Assembly: GCA_964542855.1 (NCBI GenBank)
Contig: CAZIWJ010000016.1
Span: forward strand, 1 to 26,839
Origin: CAZIWJ01 sp964542855
GTDB lineage: Bacteria > Bacteroidota > Bacteroidia > Cytophagales > Cyclobacteriaceae
DNA: 26,839 nucleotides
Direction: 5' to 3'
In this document: in pieces, positions 15,783-22,662 of the stretch
Layout: every line of letters begins with the position of its first letter
How positions within the stretch are numbered: position 1 is the stretch's first letter
Made by a program: the position numbers and the translations under genes
The notes under the pieces: model-generated
Told to the model about the DNA's origin: nothing
What the model saw: the letters and a program-made list of their open reading frames with translations, nothing else
The model's database searches: none

Positions 15783-16959
15783 CTTTTACACCCCACAGTT
15801 CTGGCTGCTTTGTACTTCATCCTTCCTTTTTTTTGCCGGCTTCAACATGATCATCCCGGAACTGCCGGGCTACCTCGATGAAATGGGAGGCGGAGCCTAC
15901 AAAGGGTTGATTATTAGTTTATTCACCGTTACGGCCGGTATTTCCCGGCCGTTCAGTGGAAAACTGGCCGACCAGATCGGCCGCATTCCCATTATGATTA
16001 TCGGGGTAGGCGTGTCGACAGCCTGTGGTTTGCTGTATCCCTTTACCCAAAGCATTGCCCTGTTCCTGATGCTGAGATTACTGCACGGCTTTTCAACCGG
16101 TTTTAAACCTACCGGCACATCCGCTTATGTGGCCGATATTGTTCCTTCAAACAGAAGGGGAGAAGCTATTGGTTTTCTGGGCGTATTCGGTAGTACCGGG
16201 ATGGCCCTGGGCCCCTCGCTGGGTGGATGGGTTAGCCTGGAATATGGATATGATGTCCTTTTTGTAAGTTCTTCCGGGTTTAGTGCCCTTTCAATTGTTA
16301 TCTTGCTCGGATTGAAAGAAACCCTGCCTGAAACCAGGCCTTTTCGTTTGGGTATGCTTTTGTTGAAAAAGGATGAAATCATTGAACCCAGGGCCTGGTT
16401 ACCTTCCCTGGTTATGATGATGAGTATTTTCTCTTTCGGTATGTTGCTTACGGTATCTCCCGATCACAGTGAACACCTCGGTATTGGAAATAAGGGGCTT
16501 TTTTTCAGTGTAGTTACTGCCACTTCATTATCTACCCGCTTTTTCGGGGGAAAAGCTTCTGATCGGCTGGGAAGAAGAGTAGTGAGCATTGCGGCAACCC
16601 TGTTGCTTACAGCAGGAATGGCTTTAATTACCCAGGTAAATAATATTTTCCTGTTTTTTACTGCTGCCGCCCTGCTGGGTTTGTCGCTGGGACTAAATAA
16701 CCCTAACCTTTTTGCCTGGACCGTTGACGTGAGTGATCCTGCAAAGCGAGGCAAAGCCATGGCCACGGTTTACCTGGCCCTGGAAATTGGTGTAGGTGCC
16801 GGTGCCTTGTGGAGCGGAACCATATTTCAGAATACAATTCCCAACCTTATGCTGGCTTACGGTCTGGGATCCGTGCTGGCAGCAGGTGCCTGCCTGATCC
16901 TGATTTTTCATAAGCCCAAAGTAAAGAAGGCAGAAGAAATAGCAAGGGCAGATTCTTAA
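15772..16959 (+). CDS. Major facilitator superfamily transporter
   Basis: The 395-residue protein has 12 predicted hydrophobic helices. MFS motif A appears in both halves, as GKLADQIGRIPIM after helix 2 and GKASDRLGRRVV after helix 8. GFLGVFGSTGMALGPSLGGW matches the helix 5 motif of drug/proton antiporters. It resembles efflux-type MFS proteins, but the substrate cannot be told. The start ATG at 15772 lies inside the end of prfB (11-base overlap, different frame), so translation is probably coupled to RF2. The C-terminus is a short Lys/Glu-rich cytoplasmic tail. Confidence 0.9.
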   Translation: MKNSFYTPQFWLLCTSSFLFFAGFNMIIPELPGYLDEMGGGAYKGLIISLFTVTAGISRPFSGKLADQIGRIPIMIIGVGVSTACGLLYPFTQSIALFLMLRLLHGFSTGFKPTGTSAYVADIVPSNRRGEAIGFLGVFGSTGMALGPSLGGWVSLEYGYDVLFVSSSGFSALSIVILLGLKETLPETRPFRLGMLLLKKDEIIEPRAWLPSLVMMMSIFSFGMLLTVSPDHSEHLGIGNKGLFFSVVTATSLSTRFFGGKASDRLGRRVVSIAATLLLTAGMALITQVNNIFLFFTAAALLGLSLGLNNPNLFAWTVDVSDPAKRGKAMATVYLALEIGVGAGALWSGTIFQNTIPNLMLAYGLGSVLAAGACLILIFHKPKVKKAEEIARADS

Positions 16960-17135
16960 CCCTGGATTAAGCGGCTTTCCGTGTACCTGTTGTGCTGATC
17001 GTTAACCGGATGAAGACAAAGGGTTCATTGATTTATCTATTGTAACAAAACAACAACCAGAATAAGTTTAAGTATTTACTTTCTGCACCTTTGTAATGTA
17101 TTAGCATAACAGCGGTTATACCGCACTTGGGACGT

Positions 17136-17169
17136 AATAAAAAAGCCCGCTGCAGTATACCAGCGGGCT
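17136..17169 (-). terminator. Rho-independent terminator of the minus-strand beta-barrel gene
   Basis: AGCCCGCTG (17144-17152) and CAGCGGGCT (17161-17169) form a perfect nine-base stem. The A-run at 17138-17143 becomes a T-run on the minus strand. It lies 18 bases past the stop codon of the gene at 17188. A second small inverted repeat, GCGGT (17112-17116) with ACCGC (17120-17124), lies just beyond it. Confidence 0.9.
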
Positions 17170-17187
17170 ATTCTCAATGGGTAGTTG

Positions 17188-17817
17188 TTACAAGAGCTTT
17201 AATCCAATGCTAACAATGAGCTGGGTGTTTCGAATGTCTGTATTAAACGATTCACCGTACACGCTAATTTCGTTACCCAGGCGGCTGAGGTTGCCTTCGT
17301 ATTTCAGGTCGATTATCAGTTTACTGATGTCAAGGCCTATACCCACCTGGTACCCGATTGTAGCATCGTTGTAATTTTCAATCACATCCTGAATCTGGTT
17401 GGCTGCGTTACTGCCGTTAACCTCATCGCTAAGCAGGTAACTGAAGGTAGGACCGAGGTTTACCCGGAAAATACCTGCGAACATTTTTCCAACCATTACC
17501 GGAACATCAATTTTATTGTAAGTATACTCCCGGATTTCATTGGCAGTTCCCTGGGCAGATTGCTGAACTTCAATGGTTCCCCCGTTGTTGGTAAAAAGTA
17601 CTTCGGGCTGAACGTAAAATCCTAAAATAGAAATACGGGAAAACACTCCGGCATGAAAACCTAGTTTGTTATCTGTACTTTTGAAATCATAATTGCGTAC
17701 ATCGTCAATTTTAACCTGGCTGCTGCTGACCCCAACCCTGGGCCCAATGGTAAAAAATTGCGCAAAACTGGCTTGCGATACAAAAAGTAGCAGAATAGCT
17801 GTAAGTACAATTCGCAT
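17188..17817 (-). CDS. Outer-membrane beta-barrel protein (PorT family)
   Basis: The 209-residue protein has a signal peptide (about 19 residues ending ASFA before Q). It begins FFTIGPRVGVSSSQV, like the barrel at 9087-9734, and continues with alternating strands and Gly/Asn turns: GFYVQPEVLFTNNGG, IDVPVMVGKMF, RVNLGPTFSYLLS, IGYQVGIGLDISKLIIDLKYEG. A last strand ends in SIGLKLL. This is the outer membrane beta-barrel / PorT-like domain of Bacteroidota. It is a single gene, with a clear terminator, convergent with the MFS gene and divergent from the TPR lipoprotein gene. Role unknown. Confidence 0.87.
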   Translation of the reverse strand: MRIVLTAILLLFVSQASFAQFFTIGPRVGVSSSQVKIDDVRNYDFKSTDNKLGFHAGVFSRISILGFYVQPEVLFTNNGGTIEVQQSAQGTANEIREYTYNKIDVPVMVGKMFAGIFRVNLGPTFSYLLSDEVNGSNAANQIQDVIENYNDATIGYQVGIGLDISKLIIDLKYEGNLSRLGNEISVYGESFNTDIRNTQLIVSIGLKLL

Positions 17818-17892
17818 AGTGAGTTAAATTTATAATTTTGTTCTAAAGGGTTAACGTTATCAAGTAAATCAAATTTTAACACGCATGTTACC

Positions 17893-19202
17893 ATGTACAG
17901 GGTAATGAATTTACTTAGATATTTTAATATACCTGCAATTTACGGCAGGTTAATGATCGTAGCGATAATTTTTTGCATTTCCTGTACCGGCGAACAGGAG
18001 CAATACAGTATTATTCCTCCTCCCAATAAAGATAGTGCCTTCCGGGTTTCGGCAGTGGCAACCTTCAATGAACTTACGAAAAAAAAGCCAGTACCGGAAC
18101 TCTACCTGAAACAGGCCAGTCTGCACACTTCGCTAAACCAGGAAGAACGAGCTATGGATATTTTAAAGCTAGGCCTAAAGGAGGTACAAGAACGTAATTC
18201 ATCTCGCATGCTGGCTGAGGTTATTCAACTGTTTCTGGAAAGGGGTGAATTGGATAGCGCGTTGGTGTACCTGCAGCAGATGGATAGCAGCTACGTTCGC
18301 TTTCCTCTACTGGCGGGTGCGTTGAACCTGGAAAACGGGAACCACGAGCAGTCGCTTAATTTTCTGGAGCAGTTAAATAAAAATGACCCTTTCCCCGGAT
18401 ATGCCTGGTACTATGGTAAAGCCTTGTGGCTAAATAAAGATACCACCCGGGCGCTAAACTGGCTGTCAGCGGCAATAGAAGAAAATAATTACCGGCAACA
18501 GGCATTGGCCCTTGTAGCTGAAATATACCTGGAACAGGGAAATACTGGGCAGGCAATAGCTTTGCTGGATGGAAAGCTGGGGAAACGGTTGCCGGAAAAA
18601 GACCGGGTGATGCTGAAAGCCCGCATGCTGTGGGCTGATAACCACCGGGAAGATGCCATAAGTGAACTTAGANNNNNNNNNNNNNNNNNNNNNNNNNNNN
18701 NNNNNNNNNNNNNNNNNNNNNNNNNNNNNNNNNNNNNNNNNNNNNNNNNNNNNNNNNNNNNNNNNNNNNNNNAGCCCGCATGCTGTGGGCTGATAACCAC
18801 CGGGAAGATGCCATAAGTGAACTTAGAGAGGGGCTAAGATTGGCCTCTTATAATCAATTTAAGCAGTTACTGGCAGATTATTATTACCAGTTGAAGAAGT
18901 ACGATTCGGCTGTATACTACGTGAATGAGTCTGACTGGAACTCACGACCCCGGGGTAAACTCATAAAAGCACGGGCTTACAATAAAAAGCGGATGTACAG
19001 CAATTCGAGGGAAGCATATAACCAAATACTCGCAATGAATAACGTTAAATACCGTAAAATTCAGGAAATTGCAAGTAAAGAACTGGATAAACTTAGTAGA
19101 AAAGTAGCATATTTGCAGAAAATTCGTCGCGAAAAAGCTTTGCAGGAAAAACGAGATACGCTGAAAGTACCCGTTCTGAAACAGAAGAAAATAAAAAAAT
19201 AA
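17893..19202 (+). CDS. TPR-repeat lipoprotein, split by an assembly gap
   Basis: The first part (17893-18672) encodes 260 residues, with a signal ending FCISCTGEQ (probable lipoprotein) followed by TPR-like helical pairs, for example LYLKQASLHTSLNQEERAMDI, LALVAEIYLEQGNTGQAIAL and ARMLWADNHREDAISEL. The frame then enters 100 N. After the gap the same 55 bases recur and the frame goes on to TAA at 19202. If the duplicated 55 bp and the N's are collapsed, codons join exactly in frame (18672 to 18828) and give one 384-residue protein with a Lys-rich C-terminus. TPR lipoproteins act as periplasmic scaffolds. Alternative start: ATG at 17905. The gene ends 15 bases before thrS and may be co-transcribed with it. 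The interruption is an assembly effect, not a real mutation. Confidence 0.85.
18618..18672 (+). repeat. 55-bp direct repeat, left copy, at the assembly gap
   Basis: These 55 bases directly before the N-run are identical to 18773-18827 directly after it. They encode the same peptide (ARMLWADNHREDAISELR, in part). This marks overlapping contig ends. Confidence 0.95.
18673..18772. other. Assembly gap of 100 N
   Basis: Exactly 100 undetermined bases, the conventional placeholder for a gap of unknown size. It is flanked by identical 55-bp ends, so the true gap is probably negative (an unmerged overlap). Confidence 0.98.
18773..18827 (+). repeat. 55-bp direct repeat, right copy, at the assembly gap
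   Basis: Identical to 18618-18672. Joining the two copies restores the TPR gene without a frame change. Confidence 0.95.
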
Positions 19203-19217
19203 GAGAAGAAAACTCGG

Positions 19218-21164
19218 ATGGCTGAATTAATTGATATTACCTTACCCGACGGAAGTAAAAAGCAGTTTGAAAAAGGAGTAACCGGGCACAACATTGCAAC
19301 GAGCATTAGCGAGGGACTGGCGAGAAACGTACTGGCAGCCAAGGTAAACGGAGAAGTATGGGAATCTGACCGTCCTATTCATAAAGATGCGGCCGTACAG
19401 TTGCTGACCTGGCGCGACGATGAAGGAAAAAAAGCTTTCTGGCATTCTTCGGCCCACGTACTGGCTGAAGCACTGGAAAAGATGTACCCGGGAGTAAAAT
19501 TTGGAATTGGCCCTGCCATTGATAATGGGTTTTACTACGACGTTGATTTTGGCGACCAGGAATTTTCTAGCGATGACCTTGAAAAAGTAGAGCAAACCAT
19601 GCACGAGCTGGCCCGGAACAAGAATGAATTCATCCGCACCGAGGTAAGTAAGGCCGATGCTATCGATTACTTTACCCAAAAAGGGGATCCCTACAAGCTC
19701 GACCTTATTGAAGGGTTGGAAGATGGAAGCATTACTTTTTATCAACAGGGAGAATTTACCGACCTCTGCCGCGGGGGTCACATCCCGAATACCGGCTACA
19801 TCAAAGCTATTAAACTACTGAATGTAGCCGGTGCTTACTGGCGGGGCGACGAAAAGAATAAGCAGTTAACCCGGATTTACGGAATCAGTTTTCCCAAGCG
19901 GAAAGAACTTAAAGAATACCTCCACATGCTGGAGGAAGCCAAAAAACGCGATCACCGCAAGCTCGGGAAAGAACTGGAACTGTTTACCTTTTCCGATAAG
20001 GTTGGCCCCGGGCTTCCACTCTGGCTGCCCAGGGGCGTGCTGGTACGTGAGAGGCTGGAGCAGTTTTTACGCGACGCTCAGGTAAAGGCTGGCTACCAAC
20101 AGGTTATATCTCCCCATATTGGCCATAAGGAGCTGTACGTTACGTCCGGACATTACGATAAATACGGTAAAGATTCATTTCAGCCCATTCAAACCCCGCA
20201 TGAAGGGGAAGAATTTATGCTGAAGCCAATGAACTGCCCGCATCACTGTGAAATTTATAACACTCGTCCGCATTCCTACCGTGAGTTACCCCTCCGTTAT
20301 GCTGAATTCGGAACCGTTTACCGGTACGAACAAAGCGGTGAACTGCACGGATTAACCCGGGTTCGCGGCTTCACCCAGGACGATGCTCATATCTTTTGCC
20401 GGCACGACCAGCTGCTTGATGAATTTAAGGGCGTAATCGATCTGATGAAATATGTTTTTACTTCTTTAGGGTTTACAAATTATGAAGCACAGGTTTCTTT
20501 GCGCGATAAACAAGACCGCAGTAAATACATCGGCGACGAAAGCCACTGGGAGATGGCAGAAGGTGCCATTCTGAAAGCTTCTGAGGAAAAAGAACTGCCC
20601 GTTAAGGTAGAATACGGGGAAGCCGCTTTTTACGGTCCTAAGCTCGATTTTATGGTGAAAGATGCCCTTAACCGCGAATGGCAGTTGGGTACCATCCAGG
20701 TTGACTACACATTACCGGAACGCTTCGACCTGACTTACATTGGAAAAGATAACCAGAAACATCGCCCGGTGATGATTCACCGCGCTCTATTAGGCTCGAT
20801 GGAACGTTTCATTGCGATTTTACTCGAGAATACCGGTGGAAATTTACCGCTATGGCTATCGCCCGATCAGATTGCCGTACTTCCGATATCGGAAAAATTC
20901 GAGGATTACGCCCGCGAAGTTCATTCAAAGATGGAGTCGTTGGGGATGAGAGGGTTCAGAGATGACCGCGACGAAAAAATTGGGCGTAAAATACGCGACG
21001 CGGAATTAAACAAAGTGCCGTTTATGCTTATTGTAGGAGAAAAAGAGGCAGAAAACCACTCCGTTTCTGTTAGGAAACATGGAGAAGGGGACGTAGGCAG
21101 CTTTACCGCTGAAGAATTTGCAGAATACTTTCAGAAACAGGCTAAAGATGAGTTGATAAGTTAA
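19218..21164 (+). CDS. thrS: Threonyl-tRNA synthetase
   Basis: The 648-residue protein has the full ThrRS layout. An N-terminal TGS domain (residues 1 to about 62, starting ITLPDGSKKQF) comes first. The editing domain follows, with HSSAHVLAEAL and the distal DLCRGGHIPNTG. The class II catalytic core has MNCPHHC, whose C340 is the expected zinc ligand, plus RYAEFGTVYRYE and RVRGFTQDDAHIFC (motif 2). HRALLGSMERFIAILLE (motif 3) closes the core. The anticodon-binding domain ends the protein (DQIAVLPISEKFEDYA, RDDRDEKIGRKIRDAE). It charges tRNA-Thr and edits misloaded serine. It heads the conserved thrS-infC-rpmI-rplT order. The start at 19218 has no Shine-Dalgarno sequence. Confidence 0.98.
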   Translation: MAELIDITLPDGSKKQFEKGVTGHNIATSISEGLARNVLAAKVNGEVWESDRPIHKDAAVQLLTWRDDEGKKAFWHSSAHVLAEALEKMYPGVKFGIGPAIDNGFYYDVDFGDQEFSSDDLEKVEQTMHELARNKNEFIRTEVSKADAIDYFTQKGDPYKLDLIEGLEDGSITFYQQGEFTDLCRGGHIPNTGYIKAIKLLNVAGAYWRGDEKNKQLTRIYGISFPKRKELKEYLHMLEEAKKRDHRKLGKELELFTFSDKVGPGLPLWLPRGVLVRERLEQFLRDAQVKAGYQQVISPHIGHKELYVTSGHYDKYGKDSFQPIQTPHEGEEFMLKPMNCPHHCEIYNTRPHSYRELPLRYAEFGTVYRYEQSGELHGLTRVRGFTQDDAHIFCRHDQLLDEFKGVIDLMKYVFTSLGFTNYEAQVSLRDKQDRSKYIGDESHWEMAEGAILKASEEKELPVKVEYGEAAFYGPKLDFMVKDALNREWQLGTIQVDYTLPERFDLTYIGKDNQKHRPVMIHRALLGSMERFIAILLENTGGNLPLWLSPDQIAVLPISEKFEDYAREVHSKMESLGMRGFRDDRDEKIGRKIRDAELNKVPFMLIVGEKEAENHSVSVRKHGEGDVGSFTAEEFAEYFQKQAKDELIS

Positions 21165-21171
21165 TTTAATT

Positions 21172-21276
21172 CATCACATTAGCAGAGTGATGCGTTAGTT
21201 TAGCTAACCTCTGTTTGATAATGTTCGTTCGCAAAACAAGATAAAATTAAATTATAGATTTAGTTACAGGCTAAAT
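21172..21276 (+). promoter_or_regulatory. Structured thrS-infC intergenic leader
   Basis: Several stems can form. CATCAC (21172-21177) pairs with GTGATG (21187-21192). CAGAG (21183-21187) pairs with CTCTG (21209-21213) around an inner GTTAG/CTAAC stem (21194-21198 with 21204-21208). ATTTAG (21258-21263) pairs with CTAAAT (21271-21276). The first two compete for base 21187, so alternative folds are possible. In other bacteria this operon is controlled by leader RNA structures. Here regulation is only inferred. Confidence 0.35.
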
Positions 21277-21293
21277 AATTTTAAACCAAAACT

Positions 21294-21305
21294 GAGGTAG
21301 TTATT
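21294..21305 (+). promoter_or_regulatory. Ribosome binding site and ATT start of infC
   Basis: GAGGT (21294-21298) is complementary to the 16S anti-Shine-Dalgarno and stands 4 bases before an in-frame ATT (21303-21305). Most other genes in the window have no such motif before the start. Confidence 0.7.
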
Positions 21306-21863
21306 AGTAAAAAAGTAAATCCCAGAAGAAGATACCGGGGGCGCGAAGAAGAGCCTTACAAAGTAAATTCCCGAATCAGGGCCTCTCACGTTCGTGTAGT
21401 GGGTGATAACGTGAAAGTAGACATCTACCCGATCGATACGGCCCTGGATATGGCTCGTAACCAGAAGCTGGATTTGGTTGAAATATCACCCAAGGCTGAT
21501 CCACCTGTATGCAAAATTATTGATTACTCCAAGTTCAAGTACGAACAAAAGAAGAAGCAAAAGGAGATCAAGACCAAGTCGCAGAAAACAGTGGTAAAGG
21601 AAATCCGCTTTGGGCCAAATACCGATGAACACGATTTCAATTTTAAGTTGAAACATGCTGAAGGCTTCATTAAAGAAGGAGCTAAAGTAAAAGCTTACGT
21701 TCATTTCGTTGGTCGATCTATTGTTTACAAAGACAGGGGCGAACTATTACTCCTTCGTCTGGCCCAGGCACTGGAAGACATTGCCAAGGTAGACGAAATG
21801 CCTAAACTCATCGGTAAACGAATGTTTTTAATGCTTTCACCTAAATCTCAAAAGAAAAATTAG
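21303..21863 (+). CDS. infC: Translation initiation factor IF-3, ATT start codon
   Basis: Read from ATT at 21303 the protein has 186 residues, the normal IF3 size. It starts ISKKVNPRRRYRGREEEP (first residue read as Met) and continues with the conserved N-terminal domain YKVNSRIRASHVRVVGDN. LDLVEISPKADPPVCKIIDY follows (split: LDLVEISPKADPP, VCKIIDYSKF), then a Lys-rich linker helix. The C-terminal domain has VKEIRFGPNTDEHDF and ends MLSPKSQKKN. No ATG, GTG or TTG lies in frame between the upstream stop (21282) and GTG at 21399, and starting at 21399 would remove part of the conserved N-domain. IF3 monitors start codons, and AUU starts of infC allow it to repress its own synthesis. It lies 138 bases after thrS and is followed by rpmI and rplT. 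Confidence 0.93.
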   Translation: MSKKVNPRRRYRGREEEPYKVNSRIRASHVRVVGDNVKVDIYPIDTALDMARNQKLDLVEISPKADPPVCKIIDYSKFKYEQKKKQKEIKTKSQKTVVKEIRFGPNTDEHDFNFKLKHAEGFIKEGAKVKAYVHFVGRSIVYKDRGELLLLRLAQALEDIAKVDEMPKLIGKRMFLMLSPKSQKKN

Positions 21864-21883
21864 CACAGTTGTCATATATCTTT

Positions 21884-21891
21884 TATATTTG
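21884..21891 (+). promoter_or_regulatory. Possible internal promoter for rpmI-rplT
   Basis: TATATTTG, followed by CAGC, equals the Bacteroidota -7 consensus TAnnTTTG and is the same octamer as in the tRNA promoter at 303. A clear TTG at the right -33 distance is missing (an ATTAG lies about 20 bases upstream). It would start a transcript about 25 bases before rpmI. Confidence 0.5.
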
Positions 21892-21921
21892 CAGCCCTGT
21901 AAATAAAAGATAAGCAAGAAT

Positions 21922-22116
21922 ATGCCTAAGGTAAAAACAAATTCTGGTGCAAAGAAGCGGTTCAAAGTTACTGGAACTGGTAAGTTAAAGCGTAAGCACG
22001 CTTTTAAAAACCATATTCTTACCAAAAAAGAGACCAAGCAGAAAAGACACTTAACGAAAAAAGCGATTGTTGACAAGACTGATGCGCCCAGGATGCGTCA
22101 TTTGCTTAACCTTTAA
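21922..22116 (+). CDS. rpmI: 50S ribosomal protein L35
   Basis: The 64-residue, highly basic protein starts MPKVKTNSGAKKRFKVTGTG and contains KRKHAFKNHILTKK and RHLTKKAIVDK, ending RHLLNL. These are the conserved L35 segments, and the length is normal for the family. It binds 23S rRNA in the large subunit. It lies 58 bases after infC and 38 bases before rplT, in the usual order. Confidence 0.97.
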   Translation: MPKVKTNSGAKKRFKVTGTGKLKRKHAFKNHILTKKETKQKRHLTKKAIVDKTDAPRMRHLLNL

Positions 22117-22154
22117 TTGCATTGCAAACGCTTAAAATGTAACTCTCTAATACA

Positions 22155-22499
22155 ATGCCTAGATCAGTAAATCACGTTGCCTCGAAGGCCAGAAGGAAAA
22201 AAGTATTAAAGCAGGCCAAGGGTTATTTCGGCCGCAGGAAAAACGTGTGGACCGTTGCCAAGAACGCGGTTGAAAAGGGTATGCAATACTCTTACCGCGA
22301 TCGTAGGGTTAAAAAAAGAGAATTCCGCGCGTTGTGGATTCAACGGATAAACGCGGGCGTCCGCGAACACGGAATGTCTTACTCCCAGTTCATGGGTAAG
22401 TTGAAAGAGTCTGATATTGAAATTAATCGTAAAGCGCTTGCTGATCTGGCAATGAATAATCCTACTGCCTTTAAAGCAATTGTTGACCAGGTAGCATAA
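22155..22499 (+). CDS. rplT: 50S ribosomal protein L20
   Basis: The 114-residue basic protein has the canonical L20 start MPRSVNHVASKARRKKVLKQ and AKGYFGRRKNVWTVAKNAVEK. It also has YSYRDRRVKKREFRALWIQRIN and SYSQFMGKL, and is full length. L20 is an early assembly protein of the large subunit, and in several bacteria it represses its own operon by binding leader RNA; no matching leader could be confirmed here. It is the last gene of the thrS-infC-rpmI-rplT cluster, closed by the terminator at 22528. Confidence 0.98.
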   Translation: MPRSVNHVASKARRKKVLKQAKGYFGRRKNVWTVAKNAVEKGMQYSYRDRRVKKREFRALWIQRINAGVREHGMSYSQFMGKLKESDIEINRKALADLAMNNPTAFKAIVDQVA

Positions 22500-22527
22500 A
22501 GCCTCCAAAAATTCTTTTTACTGTTTG

Positions 22528-22553
22528 GCACACCCTCGGGTGTGCTTTTTTTT
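22528..22553 (+). terminator. Rho-independent terminator of the rplT operon
   Basis: GCACACC (22528-22534) and GGTGTGC (22539-22545) form a stem around a CTCG tetraloop, followed by eight T's. It sits 28 bases after rplT. Confidence 0.93.
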
Positions 22554-22662
22554 GCTTAATTTTTTCCAGTTTACGAATTCGGGGTGATTAAGCTTATGAG
22601 CTTGCGCAGGGGTTTGTAAATTAGCTTTTTCAAAATAACTACAGACAAGCAAACAGTCTGAT

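Noticed and set aside
17060..17170. Possible small RNA with a CACCTTTG promoter-like octamer and a hairpin
   Set aside because: The T-run belongs to the minus strand and no -33 element fits, so the hairpin is the terminator of the beta-barrel gene.
18780..19202. A separate small TPR gene after the N-run
   Set aside because: It begins within the duplicated 55 bp and continues the upstream gene in frame once the duplicate is collapsed.
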